The position numbers and the translations under genes were made by a program. From positions 1 through 64,000 of the forward strand of contig JADJAH010000038.1 in NCBI GenBank assembly GCA_016704345.1: 64,000 nucleotides of DNA, written 5' to 3'. The stretch comes from Ignavibacteria bacterium. Its GTDB lineage: Bacteria; Bacteroidota; Ignavibacteria; Tepidaquicellales; Tepidaquicellaceae. The notes below the pieces were generated by a model. It was given only the letters and a program-made list of their open reading frames with translations. It made no database searches and had not been told where the DNA came from. This document shows positions 46,911 to 55,117 of the stretch, one piece after another; position 1 is the first letter of the stretch, and every line of letters starts with the position of its first letter.

Positions 46911-47810
46911 TTGAGGCCGGGATTCTTCATCGTGATTTTGCTGAGCATGATCTCTTACCTTATTGTTGACGGGAGAATAATCAAGCCTCAGTCGAATTCG
47001 AAGTACGAACTCCAACAACTGATACTGACAGGTCAGGAAGAAACTCAGCAGCAATATTCTGTCTTGACTCCGGCAGTAACTTACGCCATGCAGAAACTCA
47101 TAGGAGTTATTGTAATCAACAATGCAAAGGCACGGCTATACTCGTTTGAGATCGTTGCATTCTTTTCTTTTCTTGCCTTTTATTTCATTCTATACTTCTA
47201 TCTCAGGTTGAACTTTGACGAAAAGCAAAGTATGATCGGACTTCTTCTGTTCCAGTCGGTGATAATGCTGCTGATTCAGAACGTATACACCGAACCGGCA
47301 ATATTCAATCTGACATTCTTTGCGGCTGGACTGCTGATCATCGCTATGAAAAAAGATTTCCTTCTTCCGCTTGTGATAATGCTTGGCTCATTGAACCAGC
47401 CTCAGATACTTGCACTGTTATTATTCTACATGATATATCAATTCAGTTCCGGTAATCTTATGAAGCTCCGATCTTCAGTCATTGTTCTGACATCTCTCGC
47501 ATCCTGGCTCTTAGTTGAAAACATACTAAAAAGTTTTTACGGGCTTCGACCCGAGACAAGTACGGGACAATTCGATCTTGTTAACATTCCGATGTTTATC
47601 CTAATGATTGGCATATTAGTTGTAATGTCTTTCAAATCACTATTTAAAGGAGATATGATCTTCAAGTTCTCAATTCTTTTTACGCCGCTCTACATTTTGC
47701 TGGTATTAATGCTGATGCCTCGGGCAACATTGCTTGATCTTTCACCTGTGCTGCTTTTTATCATCCCCGCGGGACTGTATCGATTCAGCGACAGTCAAAT
47801 CAAAGAGTAA
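46911..47810 (+). CDS. Multi-pass membrane protein, tandem paralogue 2
   Basis: A 299-residue paralogue of the preceding gene with about eight membrane segments. The TTG start (46911) has a strong ribosome binding site, AGGAGG at 46897-46902, eight bases upstream. That is unusual in this window and decides the start. It begins 22 bp after the previous stop, so the two are almost certainly co-transcribed. Function is unknown. The acidic-aromatic segment IWEEGDY of paralogue 1 is replaced here by VYTEPAIF, which hints at divergence. Confidence 0.55.
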   Translation: MRPGFFIVILLSMISYLIVDGRIIKPQSNSKYELQQLILTGQEETQQQYSVLTPAVTYAMQKLIGVIVINNAKARLYSFEIVAFFSFLAFYFILYFYLRLNFDEKQSMIGLLLFQSVIMLLIQNVYTEPAIFNLTFFAAGLLIIAMKKDFLLPLVIMLGSLNQPQILALLLFYMIYQFSSGNLMKLRSSVIVLTSLASWLLVENILKSFYGLRPETSTGQFDLVNIPMFILMIGILVVMSFKSLFKGDMIFKFSILFTPLYILLVLMLMPRATLLDLSPVLLFIIPAGLYRFSDSQIKE

Positions 47811-47914
47811 AAATACGATTTGGTGCCGCTTTTTAGGATAATCAGAATTTTACTATGCTCTGAAACAACTTTGTATGAATTACGTTAATGAATGAGAATC
47901 AAAAGGAATAAAAT

Positions 47915-49984
47915 ATGAAAGCTATAACTACGTATCTTTCCCTGCTAATTTTGCTACTGACAACCCTTACCGCTCTTTCACAGCCGCAGAGTTTCAGCAT
48001 TGAATCTCCCGACATTAACGGCAACATAATGAACAAAGAGTGGGTTGGAGCAAAAGTATTTACAAAGTTTTATCAGTTTATCCCCAAGGCTGACGGTACA
48101 AACCAAATCGACAGCACAGTGGTTTACATCAAGCAGAATAAAGATGCGATATTTTTTGCTTTCGATTATTATCCGATGGGTAAGATAATTTCTAAATCCG
48201 TTACGAGAGACAGGAGTACGGAAGATGAAAATGAATTCTTCATATTGCTTGATATGGAGAACAAGAATCAGAACGGATATGTGTTCTCATTCAGTTTTCT
48301 TAATAACCAGAGGGATGCGGCTGTATATAATCAAAGGAACAAGTCTTATGAATGGGACTGGATATGGGAGGTGAAGTCTACCATTATAAAAGAGCCTGAA
48401 AACGGAAAGCCCGGACATATTCAGACGGAAGTCATGATTCCGGTTGGCAAGATGCAGAATAAGAATAAGAAGCAGATAGGCATTGATCTTCAGTTGTTTT
48501 CATATAAAGAAGATGGAAACTATTACTATTATTCAATCATTCCCAACAGCGAACTTCTCTCTGTTAAGAGCATGTACAAGTTTGACCTGACAACGCCGTT
48601 TGAAGATAAGCTCAACATTGACGTGAGTGCAATTCCGTTCGGAGTGGTTCAGAGTTTTAATGATCTTGGTGATACTGTAAGAGTCGGAGGAGATCTTAAT
48701 GCAAGTTTCGAGAATCACAAATTAAAAGGCACTCTGAATCCTGATGAATCAACGCTTGAAGCAGATCCGTTCAGATTCTCACTCTATTCAAGACCGATTT
48801 TCCTTCAGGAGAAGAGGCCCTTCTTCAGCAAAGACCTGGACATCTTCAGAACGCCCATAAATTTATTCTACACAAGAGCCATAGATAATATTCGTTACGG
48901 TTTCAACTATACATACAGAAGCGATCTCCTTAAAGCAGGGACAGCGTATGTTGACGATCGAGATGTTGACGGCAATAAGAGGAATTTTTTCGTGACGCGT
49001 CCCAATCTGAACTTCAAGAATTTCAATCTTGGCGGAATGTATATTCATTCAAAGAATGAAGGAACGGCATATCAGGAAAATATAATGAGCTTTGACGGGT
49101 TTTACAGATTTCCGGATAATCCGTTGAGATTTGGTGCGCAGTTTGTCAACAGCTGGAATTCTACCAACGATAATCCCGAAGAAGGTAGCGCTTACAATCT
49201 CTACGGTTTCTATCAGTTCAATGATGCCGGAGGTCCGTTTGCAGATTTCGGATACAATCGCGTCAACAAAGGATTCAGCGCTTCAACATCATTCAACAAC
49301 CAGATAGGTCTTAAGGATAATTTTGATGAAATGTATGTCTCCGGTGGCTACCATTTTGTTTATGACAGAAAATATTTCAGCGATATAAATGTTTCAGCAG
49401 GTTACTACAAAGGCAGGGTGCTTCATGATGACGGATACTTTACGGATAATTTCAATCTTCAAAACCGGCTCACTCAAAGCATGAATGTTAAGCTGAGCGA
49501 TATCATAAGAATCAATCAATACTTTGAATATAACAGGCCGAATGATTTTGACGAGAACGGAAATCTCATTACAAGAGAAAACTTTGCACAGGAATACTCG
49601 GCTAATTTTTACATTGGGGAGACTTCACTTTATGCAGGTTACTATTTTGGCCCGTACTTCGGCGACTTCATAAAGAATCCTTATCTTGGAGCCGATATCT
49701 TTTTGTTCAGCCGATTGTCATTCGGAGCAAGCGTTAATTTTGTTAACCTTTCCGATGTGAAGCGAACTATTATCAATACTCGTATCGACTGGAAAGTATT
49801 TGATAAGTTCTATGTCAGATCATATTATCAGAATGATACTTACACAAACAATCAGCTTTGGAACTCGATCTTTCAATATGAGTTTTTTGCAGGAAGCAAC
49901 GTTTATCTTGTATTCAACCTTAACGGTGAAAAGCTTCAGAATACGAGAAAGTATTTCAAAGTCGGTTACGAGTTTGCGTTTTGA
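47915..49984 (+). CDS. CBM9-like/DUF5916 outer-membrane beta-barrel protein
   Basis: A 689-residue protein with a signal peptide (MKAITTYLSLLILLLTTLTALSQ). The N-terminal CBM9/DOMON-like domain has the pattern DINGNIMNKEWVGA, VYIKQNKDAIFFAF and DENEFFILLDM. From about residue 220 the sequence becomes alternating aromatic beta strands ending in YFKVGYEFAF, the terminal Phe typical of outer-membrane barrels. This arrangement matches CBM9-DUF5916 proteins of Bacteroidota. The role is unknown; surface binding or transport of a carbohydrate-like ligand is a guess. Transcribed alone, 55 bp before a DUF4159 gene. Confidence 0.7.
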   Translation: MKAITTYLSLLILLLTTLTALSQPQSFSIESPDINGNIMNKEWVGAKVFTKFYQFIPKADGTNQIDSTVVYIKQNKDAIFFAFDYYPMGKIISKSVTRDRSTEDENEFFILLDMENKNQNGYVFSFSFLNNQRDAAVYNQRNKSYEWDWIWEVKSTIIKEPENGKPGHIQTEVMIPVGKMQNKNKKQIGIDLQLFSYKEDGNYYYYSIIPNSELLSVKSMYKFDLTTPFEDKLNIDVSAIPFGVVQSFNDLGDTVRVGGDLNASFENHKLKGTLNPDESTLEADPFRFSLYSRPIFLQEKRPFFSKDLDIFRTPINLFYTRAIDNIRYGFNYTYRSDLLKAGTAYVDDRDVDGNKRNFFVTRPNLNFKNFNLGGMYIHSKNEGTAYQENIMSFDGFYRFPDNPLRFGAQFVNSWNSTNDNPEEGSAYNLYGFYQFNDAGGPFADFGYNRVNKGFSASTSFNNQIGLKDNFDEMYVSGGYHFVYDRKYFSDINVSAGYYKGRVLHDDGYFTDNFNLQNRLTQSMNVKLSDIIRINQYFEYNRPNDFDENGNLITRENFAQEYSANFYIGETSLYAGYYFGPYFGDFIKNPYLGADIFLFSRLSFGASVNFVNLSDVKRTIINTRIDWKVFDKFYVRSYYQNDTYTNNQLWNSIFQYEFFAGSNVYLVFNLNGEKLQNTRKYFKVGYEFAF

Positions 49985-50039
49985 TTCTTATGATTCTCAA
50001 TACCATGAATTTCAATTTCATTTTGAATAACTTGCCCTC

Positions 50040-50732
50040 ATGATAATTCACACTTTCAGAGCAATAGTTATTTTGATACTTGTAAGCATAGGTGTTGATA
50101 TTTCAGCACAGGATCAGGGAGTCGGAAAAAACTCTTCACCCTTTAAGATTGCAAGGCTGAAATATTCCGGAGGCGGTGACTGGTATAATGATCCGTCTGC
50201 CGAAGTTAACATGATGGAATATCTTAAGAAGAATACTGTCATAGATACAGATGAGCCAAAGTTTTATTCAGTCAGCGTTTCATCGGATGAAATATTCAAC
50301 TATCCGTTCATACTCATTACAGGTCACGGCAACATTGAGTTCACAGAGCAAGAAGCGGCAAGGTTAAGAAAATACTGCGAGTCGGGAGGTTTTATTTTTG
50401 CAGATGATGATTATGGAATGGACGAACCGTTCAGGAGAGAGATCAGGAAGATCTTCCCGTCGGAAGAACTGAAGGAACTTCCTTTCGATCATCCGATTTA
50501 CAATTCACACTATACATTTCCTTCGGGACTTCCAAAGATTCACGAGCATGATTCAAAGCCGCCACAGGGTTTTGGTATCTACAGCAAGGGCCGGCTGTGC
50601 CTTTACTATGCTTATGAGACAAATATTTCCGACGGCTGGGCAGACACACAGGAGCATCAGGACCCGCCGGAGAAACGGGATGAGTCATTCAGAATGGGAA
50701 CAAATATTATTGTTTACTCTTTGATGAACTGA
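50040..50732 (+). CDS. Exported DUF4159 protein
   Basis: A 230-residue protein with a signal peptide (MIIHTFRAIVILILVSIGVDISA). The DUF4159 core is clear: KIARLKYSGGGDWYNDPS, FNYPFILITGHGNIEFTEQE, GGFIFADDDYGMDEPFRREIRKIFP, and HPIYNSHY. The fold is a glutamine-amidotransferase-like Rossmann domain; no enzymatic activity is established. Its 3' end overlaps the converging SGNH-like gene by 48 bp. DUF4159 genes often accompany DUF4175 genes, and one lies at 39038-42514. Confidence 0.85.
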   Translation: MIIHTFRAIVILILVSIGVDISAQDQGVGKNSSPFKIARLKYSGGGDWYNDPSAEVNMMEYLKKNTVIDTDEPKFYSVSVSSDEIFNYPFILITGHGNIEFTEQEAARLRKYCESGGFIFADDDYGMDEPFRREIRKIFPSEELKELPFDHPIYNSHYTFPSGLPKIHEHDSKPPQGFGIYSKGRLCLYYAYETNISDGWADTQEHQDPPEKRDESFRMGTNIIVYSLMN

Positions 50733-51236
50733 TCTGTTGCGATACTTTGTTTGATCATCTTTCGTAAGTTCTAAGTATTGCTTCAAAGCATTTTGTCTGT
50801 TGCCGGCAATTGTGCCGCAGTAATAATTCATTTCTCTCAGAATGTGATGAAGCCGAGTGTCCGGTTTTCTATTGTCTTCAAGGTCTATTCTTTCTGCCGA
50901 AAGCAAGTCATGCCTTTCTGGAATGGAAGGTGAATTGAAAGGAGTATTAATAGAATTTCTTTTCGCGCCTTTGTCATCAGTAAACTTGTAATAGAGTTTT
51001 GACATTCTCAAAACCGGCTCTGCCCGCAAGTGAAATATCAGAAGATCAAACTCAAACTCATTACGTAATTTCTTTATCTTATTCAGAGTGCCTGATATTC
51101 TTTCGTATCTTATTGTCCTGATGATGATTTGATGGCCTTCCCTTTCAAGAAGTTTCTTAGCAGTCTGATGGTAAAGCTTATCAGGAGGTATGTTGTGCTG
51201 TGAAATAAAACAACCGCCGATGATTGCTATCTTCAT
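50685..51236 (-). CDS. SGNH/GDSL hydrolase-like protein (possible)
   Basis: A 183-residue protein. The N-terminus (MKIAIIGGCFISQHNIPPDKLYHQ) and FDLLIFHLRAEPVLRM resemble the first two blocks of SGNH-fold proteins. The usual catalytic Ser (GDS) appears as GGCFIS, and the C-terminal DxxH block is not evident, so activity is doubtful. The start overlaps the stop of the upstream CitE-like gene (ATGA at 51233-51236), which indicates translational coupling. The 3' end overlaps the DUF4159 gene from the other direction. Confidence 0.4.
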   Translation of the reverse strand: MKIAIIGGCFISQHNIPPDKLYHQTAKKLLEREGHQIIIRTIRYERISGTLNKIKKLRNEFEFDLLIFHLRAEPVLRMSKLYYKFTDDKGAKRNSINTPFNSPSIPERHDLLSAERIDLEDNRKPDTRLHHILREMNYYCGTIAGNRQNALKQYLELTKDDQTKYRNRSVHQRVNNNICSHSE

Positions 51237-52129
51237 AATTCTGATATTAGACGTAACGCAGATTTATGTTCCTGTGGGCTGATGATTCTCCTCTGGTCAT
51301 CAACGGAAAATGATTTTCCGGGAATCCTGAACTTATTGAAGCTTTCAACTAATTCTTTTGCAGACAACATTTTCGACGGAACAGAATCGAATGAACAATT
51401 CCGGTCATAGTCATTATTGAAAGTGTAGCAGAGCTTTGTCTGATTCATGCAAAGAGTAATTTGCCCTTTGTAGGAAGAGTACTGCCGGCACTGTGACAAT
51501 GAATGAAGGAACAGTGCAGTGTTGTCGAGTTCAAGCAAGGGAGAATTAATGAGTCCTTTTCCAGACCTTCTGCAATTCTCATCTAAGTATGCGAAATGAT
51601 TCCAGTATGCTTCAGAGTCTTGATGAATGAACGGAAATCTGCCGAAACTGAAATTGTGATCGCAATGGCCGTAAGCAACGTTCTTAAATCTGGGATCTTC
51701 GAAACTTAGTATGTCTTCTAAGTTAGTGAATGCAGTATTTGATTCTATTATGGGAATGATCTCGGATACATTAGTTGAAATATGATGTGTCGCAGATCTT
51801 ATCATGCGGGAAGATTCAACTTTTGGAATGAAGATGCATCCAATTGCCTGAATATTGTTAAGTGATTCCATATCATACTCAAACCGCTCCGATCCCGGTA
51901 TATTAATTCTGAAGCCGAGATTTGAAAAGCTAACATCATGTAAGAGCATGTTCAACTCACTCAGCAATTCTTTTCGAAAAGTATTTTTGACAATGTCTGT
52001 ATCACTGTCAACTGCGCAACCTAAACTGTCTTCAAAATCAAAACAGATAATTCCGCCTGAGTTAAGAATTAATTCATAATACTTTTTGAAGTTATGCTTA
52101 ATTCCCGTGGTGAAGTGATATGGTCTCAC
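51233..52129 (-). CDS. HpcH/HpaI aldolase (CitE-like) family protein
   Basis: A 298-residue TIM-barrel protein with the CitE/CLYBL-type hallmarks: CFDFEDSLG (Mg-binding DFEDS), LGFRINIPGS (RxN), GCIFIPKVESS (PKVES), and IIESNTAFTNLEDIL (the ExxxA segment). Relatives cleave or form C-C bonds of CoA-linked or free keto-acids; the substrate here is unknown. The LysR/acyl-CoA genes typical of citrate lyase are absent. It is coupled to a small SGNH-like gene, which fits a small-molecule or surface-polysaccharide role more than citrate fermentation. Confidence 0.7.
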   Translation of the reverse strand: MRPYHFTTGIKHNFKKYYELILNSGGIICFDFEDSLGCAVDSDTDIVKNTFRKELLSELNMLLHDVSFSNLGFRINIPGSERFEYDMESLNNIQAIGCIFIPKVESSRMIRSATHHISTNVSEIIPIIESNTAFTNLEDILSFEDPRFKNVAYGHCDHNFSFGRFPFIHQDSEAYWNHFAYLDENCRRSGKGLINSPLLELDNTALFLHSLSQCRQYSSYKGQITLCMNQTKLCYTFNNDYDRNCSFDSVPSKMLSAKELVESFNKFRIPGKSFSVDDQRRIISPQEHKSALRLISEL

Positions 52130-52318
52130 TAAGAAAATAAAATGTTCTAAATTCAGTTTTGAATTGGATGCTGATTTTTGCCAAATGAAATCACTTGAAT
52201 GCTAACATTCAATAATTAATCAAAGCAATTTTCATCTTGGCAACACCCGGCTATTAAGGGAAGTTACAAGAATTTCAAAACCGTTTGCTTATATTGACAG
52301 CTATCACTTTGTGATACA

Positions 52319-53239
52319 CTACTTCCCAACTTTCCCCTTCAATCCCGTGAACGGTCCGTATTTGTGTCTCTCCACCGAAAGTGAATCGGCATAAGGCGGA
52401 TAGGGACAATCAATGGGCTTCTCATTCAGATCAGGAAAGTCTTTTTCGAGACCTGCCATAAACGGATGCGGTTTTGATACTAAGTATGCTGCTACATCCC
52501 AGGACTCCTCATCTGTAAGATTAGCATTGTAATATGGCATCTTCTGTTTCACAAATTCCGCAGCCGTGATTAGCCTGTACATGCCCGCGCCATTATTGTA
52601 ACTGTCAATACCCCATACAGAGGGAATGTCAAATCCTTTCTCCATTTCACCGCTCAGATAAGCTCCTGCGCCATTTTCGGCATGGCAGGTATTACACTTT
52701 CTGTTATATACTGCTCTGCCGAGATTTGGATCAGCGGCACGGTCCATGAACTTTAACTTCTTCAAAGCGTCATACTTCTCACCAACCTGTGGAATAACAT
52801 CGATGCTTATCCATTGGTAGTAAGCAACAAGACAATTCATTTCATAGCTTTCAAACGGAAGAGGCCTTCCATTCATACTTCTAACCATGCATTCATTGAT
52901 CCTCTGACGGATTGAAATGATAGTGTCCACTCTTCCGCTGTATGCAGGATAAAGCAAATACGTCCCGACAAACCCCAGCGTGTTTGGCCTTGTGCCTGCA
53001 TCGATGTGGCAGTTGCTGCATACAAGATTATTTCCTGCAAATCTTCTGGCAGGATTTTCCGCGTACGGACCTAAGTGTATGTTTGTGTGTGAGATCAGCT
53101 CTTTGCCGTATTTGATCATGTCACCGGCAGGAGTCTTCGGAACCTGGTTCATATCAGGATATTTCCAACCGAGGGGTTCGTTCTTTGAACAAGAGAAGAG
53201 AAGGATTGCTGTGATGGAAATGATAATTAGATGTTTCAT
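52319..53239 (-). CDS. Dihaem c-type cytochrome, TsdA-like
   Basis: A 306-residue lipoprotein-type cytochrome (signal MKHLIIISITAILLFSC). Two haem c sites are seen: CSNCH in the first domain and CNTCH in the second. Between them lies RINECMVRSMNGRPL, matching the Cys-containing RxxxCxxRSMNG segment of TsdA-type thiosulfate dehydrogenases. Domain 2 ends with MPYYNANLTDEESWDVAAYL, the usual distal Met region. It probably moves electrons from thiosulfate or a related sulfur compound in the periplasm. No other sulfur-oxidation gene is near. Confidence 0.85.
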   Translation of the reverse strand: MKHLIIISITAILLFSCSKNEPLGWKYPDMNQVPKTPAGDMIKYGKELISHTNIHLGPYAENPARRFAGNNLVCSNCHIDAGTRPNTLGFVGTYLLYPAYSGRVDTIISIRQRINECMVRSMNGRPLPFESYEMNCLVAYYQWISIDVIPQVGEKYDALKKLKFMDRAADPNLGRAVYNRKCNTCHAENGAGAYLSGEMEKGFDIPSVWGIDSYNNGAGMYRLITAAEFVKQKMPYYNANLTDEESWDVAAYLVSKPHPFMAGLEKDFPDLNEKPIDCPYPPYADSLSVERHKYGPFTGLKGKVGK

Positions 53240-53598
53240 GATGATTGGATTATGTTACTGAAACATGCTTGTACAAAAGTATGCAATATGTTTGAGAATA
53301 CGAATGCAAGAATTCTTGCCTGCATATGAGAAAGTAGGAGGTTAAGACGTCTAATCTTATGATTCGAGATTTGCCGAAAGCATCTCTTAGGGAGTTCTAT
53401 ATACTGTTGCTATTTCTATCTGCCCGCAGTTGCATATTCTTGAACACTCTTTGCAAGCGGGCCTGTCCGCCGTTCACGCTTTGCACCGCATTACACAAAC
53501 AATAAGCGACGGGGACATCTTCGAGGAATTGTTTATGAAGGTCCGATTCAAAACAATTCTTAATTCTTAATTCCTAATTCCTAATTCTTCTTAACTTC
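53240..53598. other. Intergenic region with two repeat types
   Basis: No gene. A palindrome, GCCCGCAGTTGCA...TTTGCAAGCGGGC (53422-53462), lies in the middle. An ATTCTTA-type cluster (53556-53594) abuts the 3' end of sdhB. No sdhC/sdhD-like membrane anchor gene is visible here or elsewhere in the window. Confidence 0.6.
53556..53594. repeat. ATTCTTA/ATTCCTA tandem repeat cluster
   Basis: Five 7-bp units: ATTCTTA twice, ATTCCTA twice, ATTCTTC once. They lie just beyond the sdhB stop. Confidence 0.75.
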
Positions 53599-54309
53599 TC
53601 ACATTTCTCTCGAAGAGATCCTCTTCTTCAACTGTGATAAGTGCCACGTAATATTGATCTCTTTCGGACAGGCTTCGATGCAATTGAAAATGGTATGACA
53701 TCTCCAAATGCCGTCCGGCGTATCGAGAATGTCAAGACGTTCGTCCGCGGCATCATCCCGCGTATCATAAACAAACCGGTATGCCTTCAGCATCGCTGCC
53801 GGTCCGAGATAGTTTTCGTTAGTCCATGTCGAGGGACAACTCGTTGTGCAACAAGCGCAGAGAATACACTTTGCAGATTCGAAGAGCTTCTCGGCATCTT
53901 CATTTGACTGCAACCGTTCGCCGTTCTGCGGCGGGGGCGTGTTATTAATGAGATAAGGCTTCACAACCTGATACTTGCTGAAGAAACTTGTCATGTCCAC
54001 AACCAGATCTTTTATGATAGGCAATGAAGGAAGAGGCTCGACCACAATTGTCTTCTTTGTGTTGATGTCTTTAAGAAGCAGAGAACATGCAAGCCGGTTC
54101 TTTCCGTTTACTTTCATGCCGTCGCTTCCGCAAATTCCGTGGGCGCAGGAATAACGGTAAGTAAGAGTTCCGTCCTGCTGCCATTTTATCTCTTGAAGCA
54201 CATCAAGAAGTCTCCAATCATTGCTGACGTTTTTTACCGTGAAATCCTGAAAGTAGGGTTGTGTGTCCTTTTCAGGATTGTATCTTAAGATCTTAAGTTG
54301 GACATCCAT
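53599..54309 (-). CDS. sdhB: Succinate dehydrogenase/fumarate reductase iron-sulfur subunit
   Basis: A 236-residue SdhB/FrdB that passes electrons from the flavoprotein to quinone in the inner membrane. The [2Fe-2S] ligands are in SCAHGICGSDGMKVNG followed by LAC. The [4Fe-4S] and [3Fe-4S] ligands are in CILCACCTTSCPS and CHTIFNCIEACPK. It sits near a broken sdhA, separated from it by an unrelated secreted-protein gene. No membrane anchor subunit is adjacent. Confidence 0.95.
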   Translation of the reverse strand: MDVQLKILRYNPEKDTQPYFQDFTVKNVSNDWRLLDVLQEIKWQQDGTLTYRYSCAHGICGSDGMKVNGKNRLACSLLLKDINTKKTIVVEPLPSLPIIKDLVVDMTSFFSKYQVVKPYLINNTPPPQNGERLQSNEDAEKLFESAKCILCACCTTSCPSTWTNENYLGPAAMLKAYRFVYDTRDDAADERLDILDTPDGIWRCHTIFNCIEACPKEINITWHLSQLKKRISSREM

Positions 54310-54318
54310 TGTTTTATC

Positions 54319-55086
54319 TTATTTCAGTTTAAATTCATTTTTCAATGTTTCAACAAACTGTTCTTTGTCGGGACAACTGTATGTCTTCTCGATCAAGTCA
54401 TAACCCATTGAGGTGTTGCCAATAGAATGATAGCTTCCGAGAATTGCAGCTAGTATTGACTTTACCTCACCGGCATTTGTACTGAATCCGTCACCGCTGC
54501 AGTCTATCGGAACTTTTGTTGCTTCAGAAAGATCCTTTTCCAATGTTCTGATCTCATCCATTACAAGCGGCCTGAACTGTGAAGTTACATCGACAAATTT
54601 ATCTCCGGCGAAATCATAAATCCTAAGAAAACTTCTGCTGCCGGCATACGAAGTGAATGCATAAGCAAACATGTCATCATCTCCAACTACTTCATACATC
54701 TTATCTTCATTCAGATCTTTTACAACATATCCGCCGTTTCTCCAAAATATTGAATCAAGATAAGCAAGCTTACCGCCTGACATTCTGTATGCTTCGAGGG
54801 TTGTGCAGCAATGAGCGCCGCCGCTGTAGTATTCAATAAGCACTTCGGTTTTTCCGTCATTATCAAGATCAAAGCCTTCTATTCTTCCGAGTCTTCCTTC
54901 GTAAGTTCGGGTATCTACAATGCTTCCTTCGGAAGTAACAGTAAGTTTAGTTGTGTAGTTTGATGTATCGAAACCGGTTGAATATTTATAGCCTTCAATT
55001 ATTACACTAACAGGCTGATCGTATTGTGCGGATAAATTTGAACAATACATCAACGCAGTAAAAAGTATGAATGAAAAAAATCTCAT
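54319..55086 (-). CDS. Hypothetical exported FG-GAP-like protein between sdhA and sdhB
   Basis: About 255 residues from the ATG at 55086 (an ATG at 55101 adds five). A signal peptide (MRFFSFILFTALMYCSNLSAQ) precedes a beta-rich region with FG-GAP/VCBS-like elements: EGFDLDNDGKTEVLIEYYSGGAHCCTTLEAY and VKDLNEDKMYEVVGDDDMF, which are calcium-loop-like. It has no link to respiration. It lies 10 bp before sdhB and 31 bp after sdhA, so it is probably co-transcribed with both. I do not recognise a named family. Confidence 0.6.
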   Translation of the reverse strand: MRFFSFILFTALMYCSNLSAQYDQPVSVIIEGYKYSTGFDTSNYTTKLTVTSEGSIVDTRTYEGRLGRIEGFDLDNDGKTEVLIEYYSGGAHCCTTLEAYRMSGGKLAYLDSIFWRNGGYVVKDLNEDKMYEVVGDDDMFAYAFTSYAGSRSFLRIYDFAGDKFVDVTSQFRPLVMDEIRTLEKDLSEATKVPIDCSGDGFSTNAGEVKSILAAILGSYHSIGNTSMGYDLIEKTYSCPDKEQFVETLKNEFKLK

Positions 55087-55117
55087 TTGTATATTTTGCA
55101 TTTAGAATTTGATCTTC

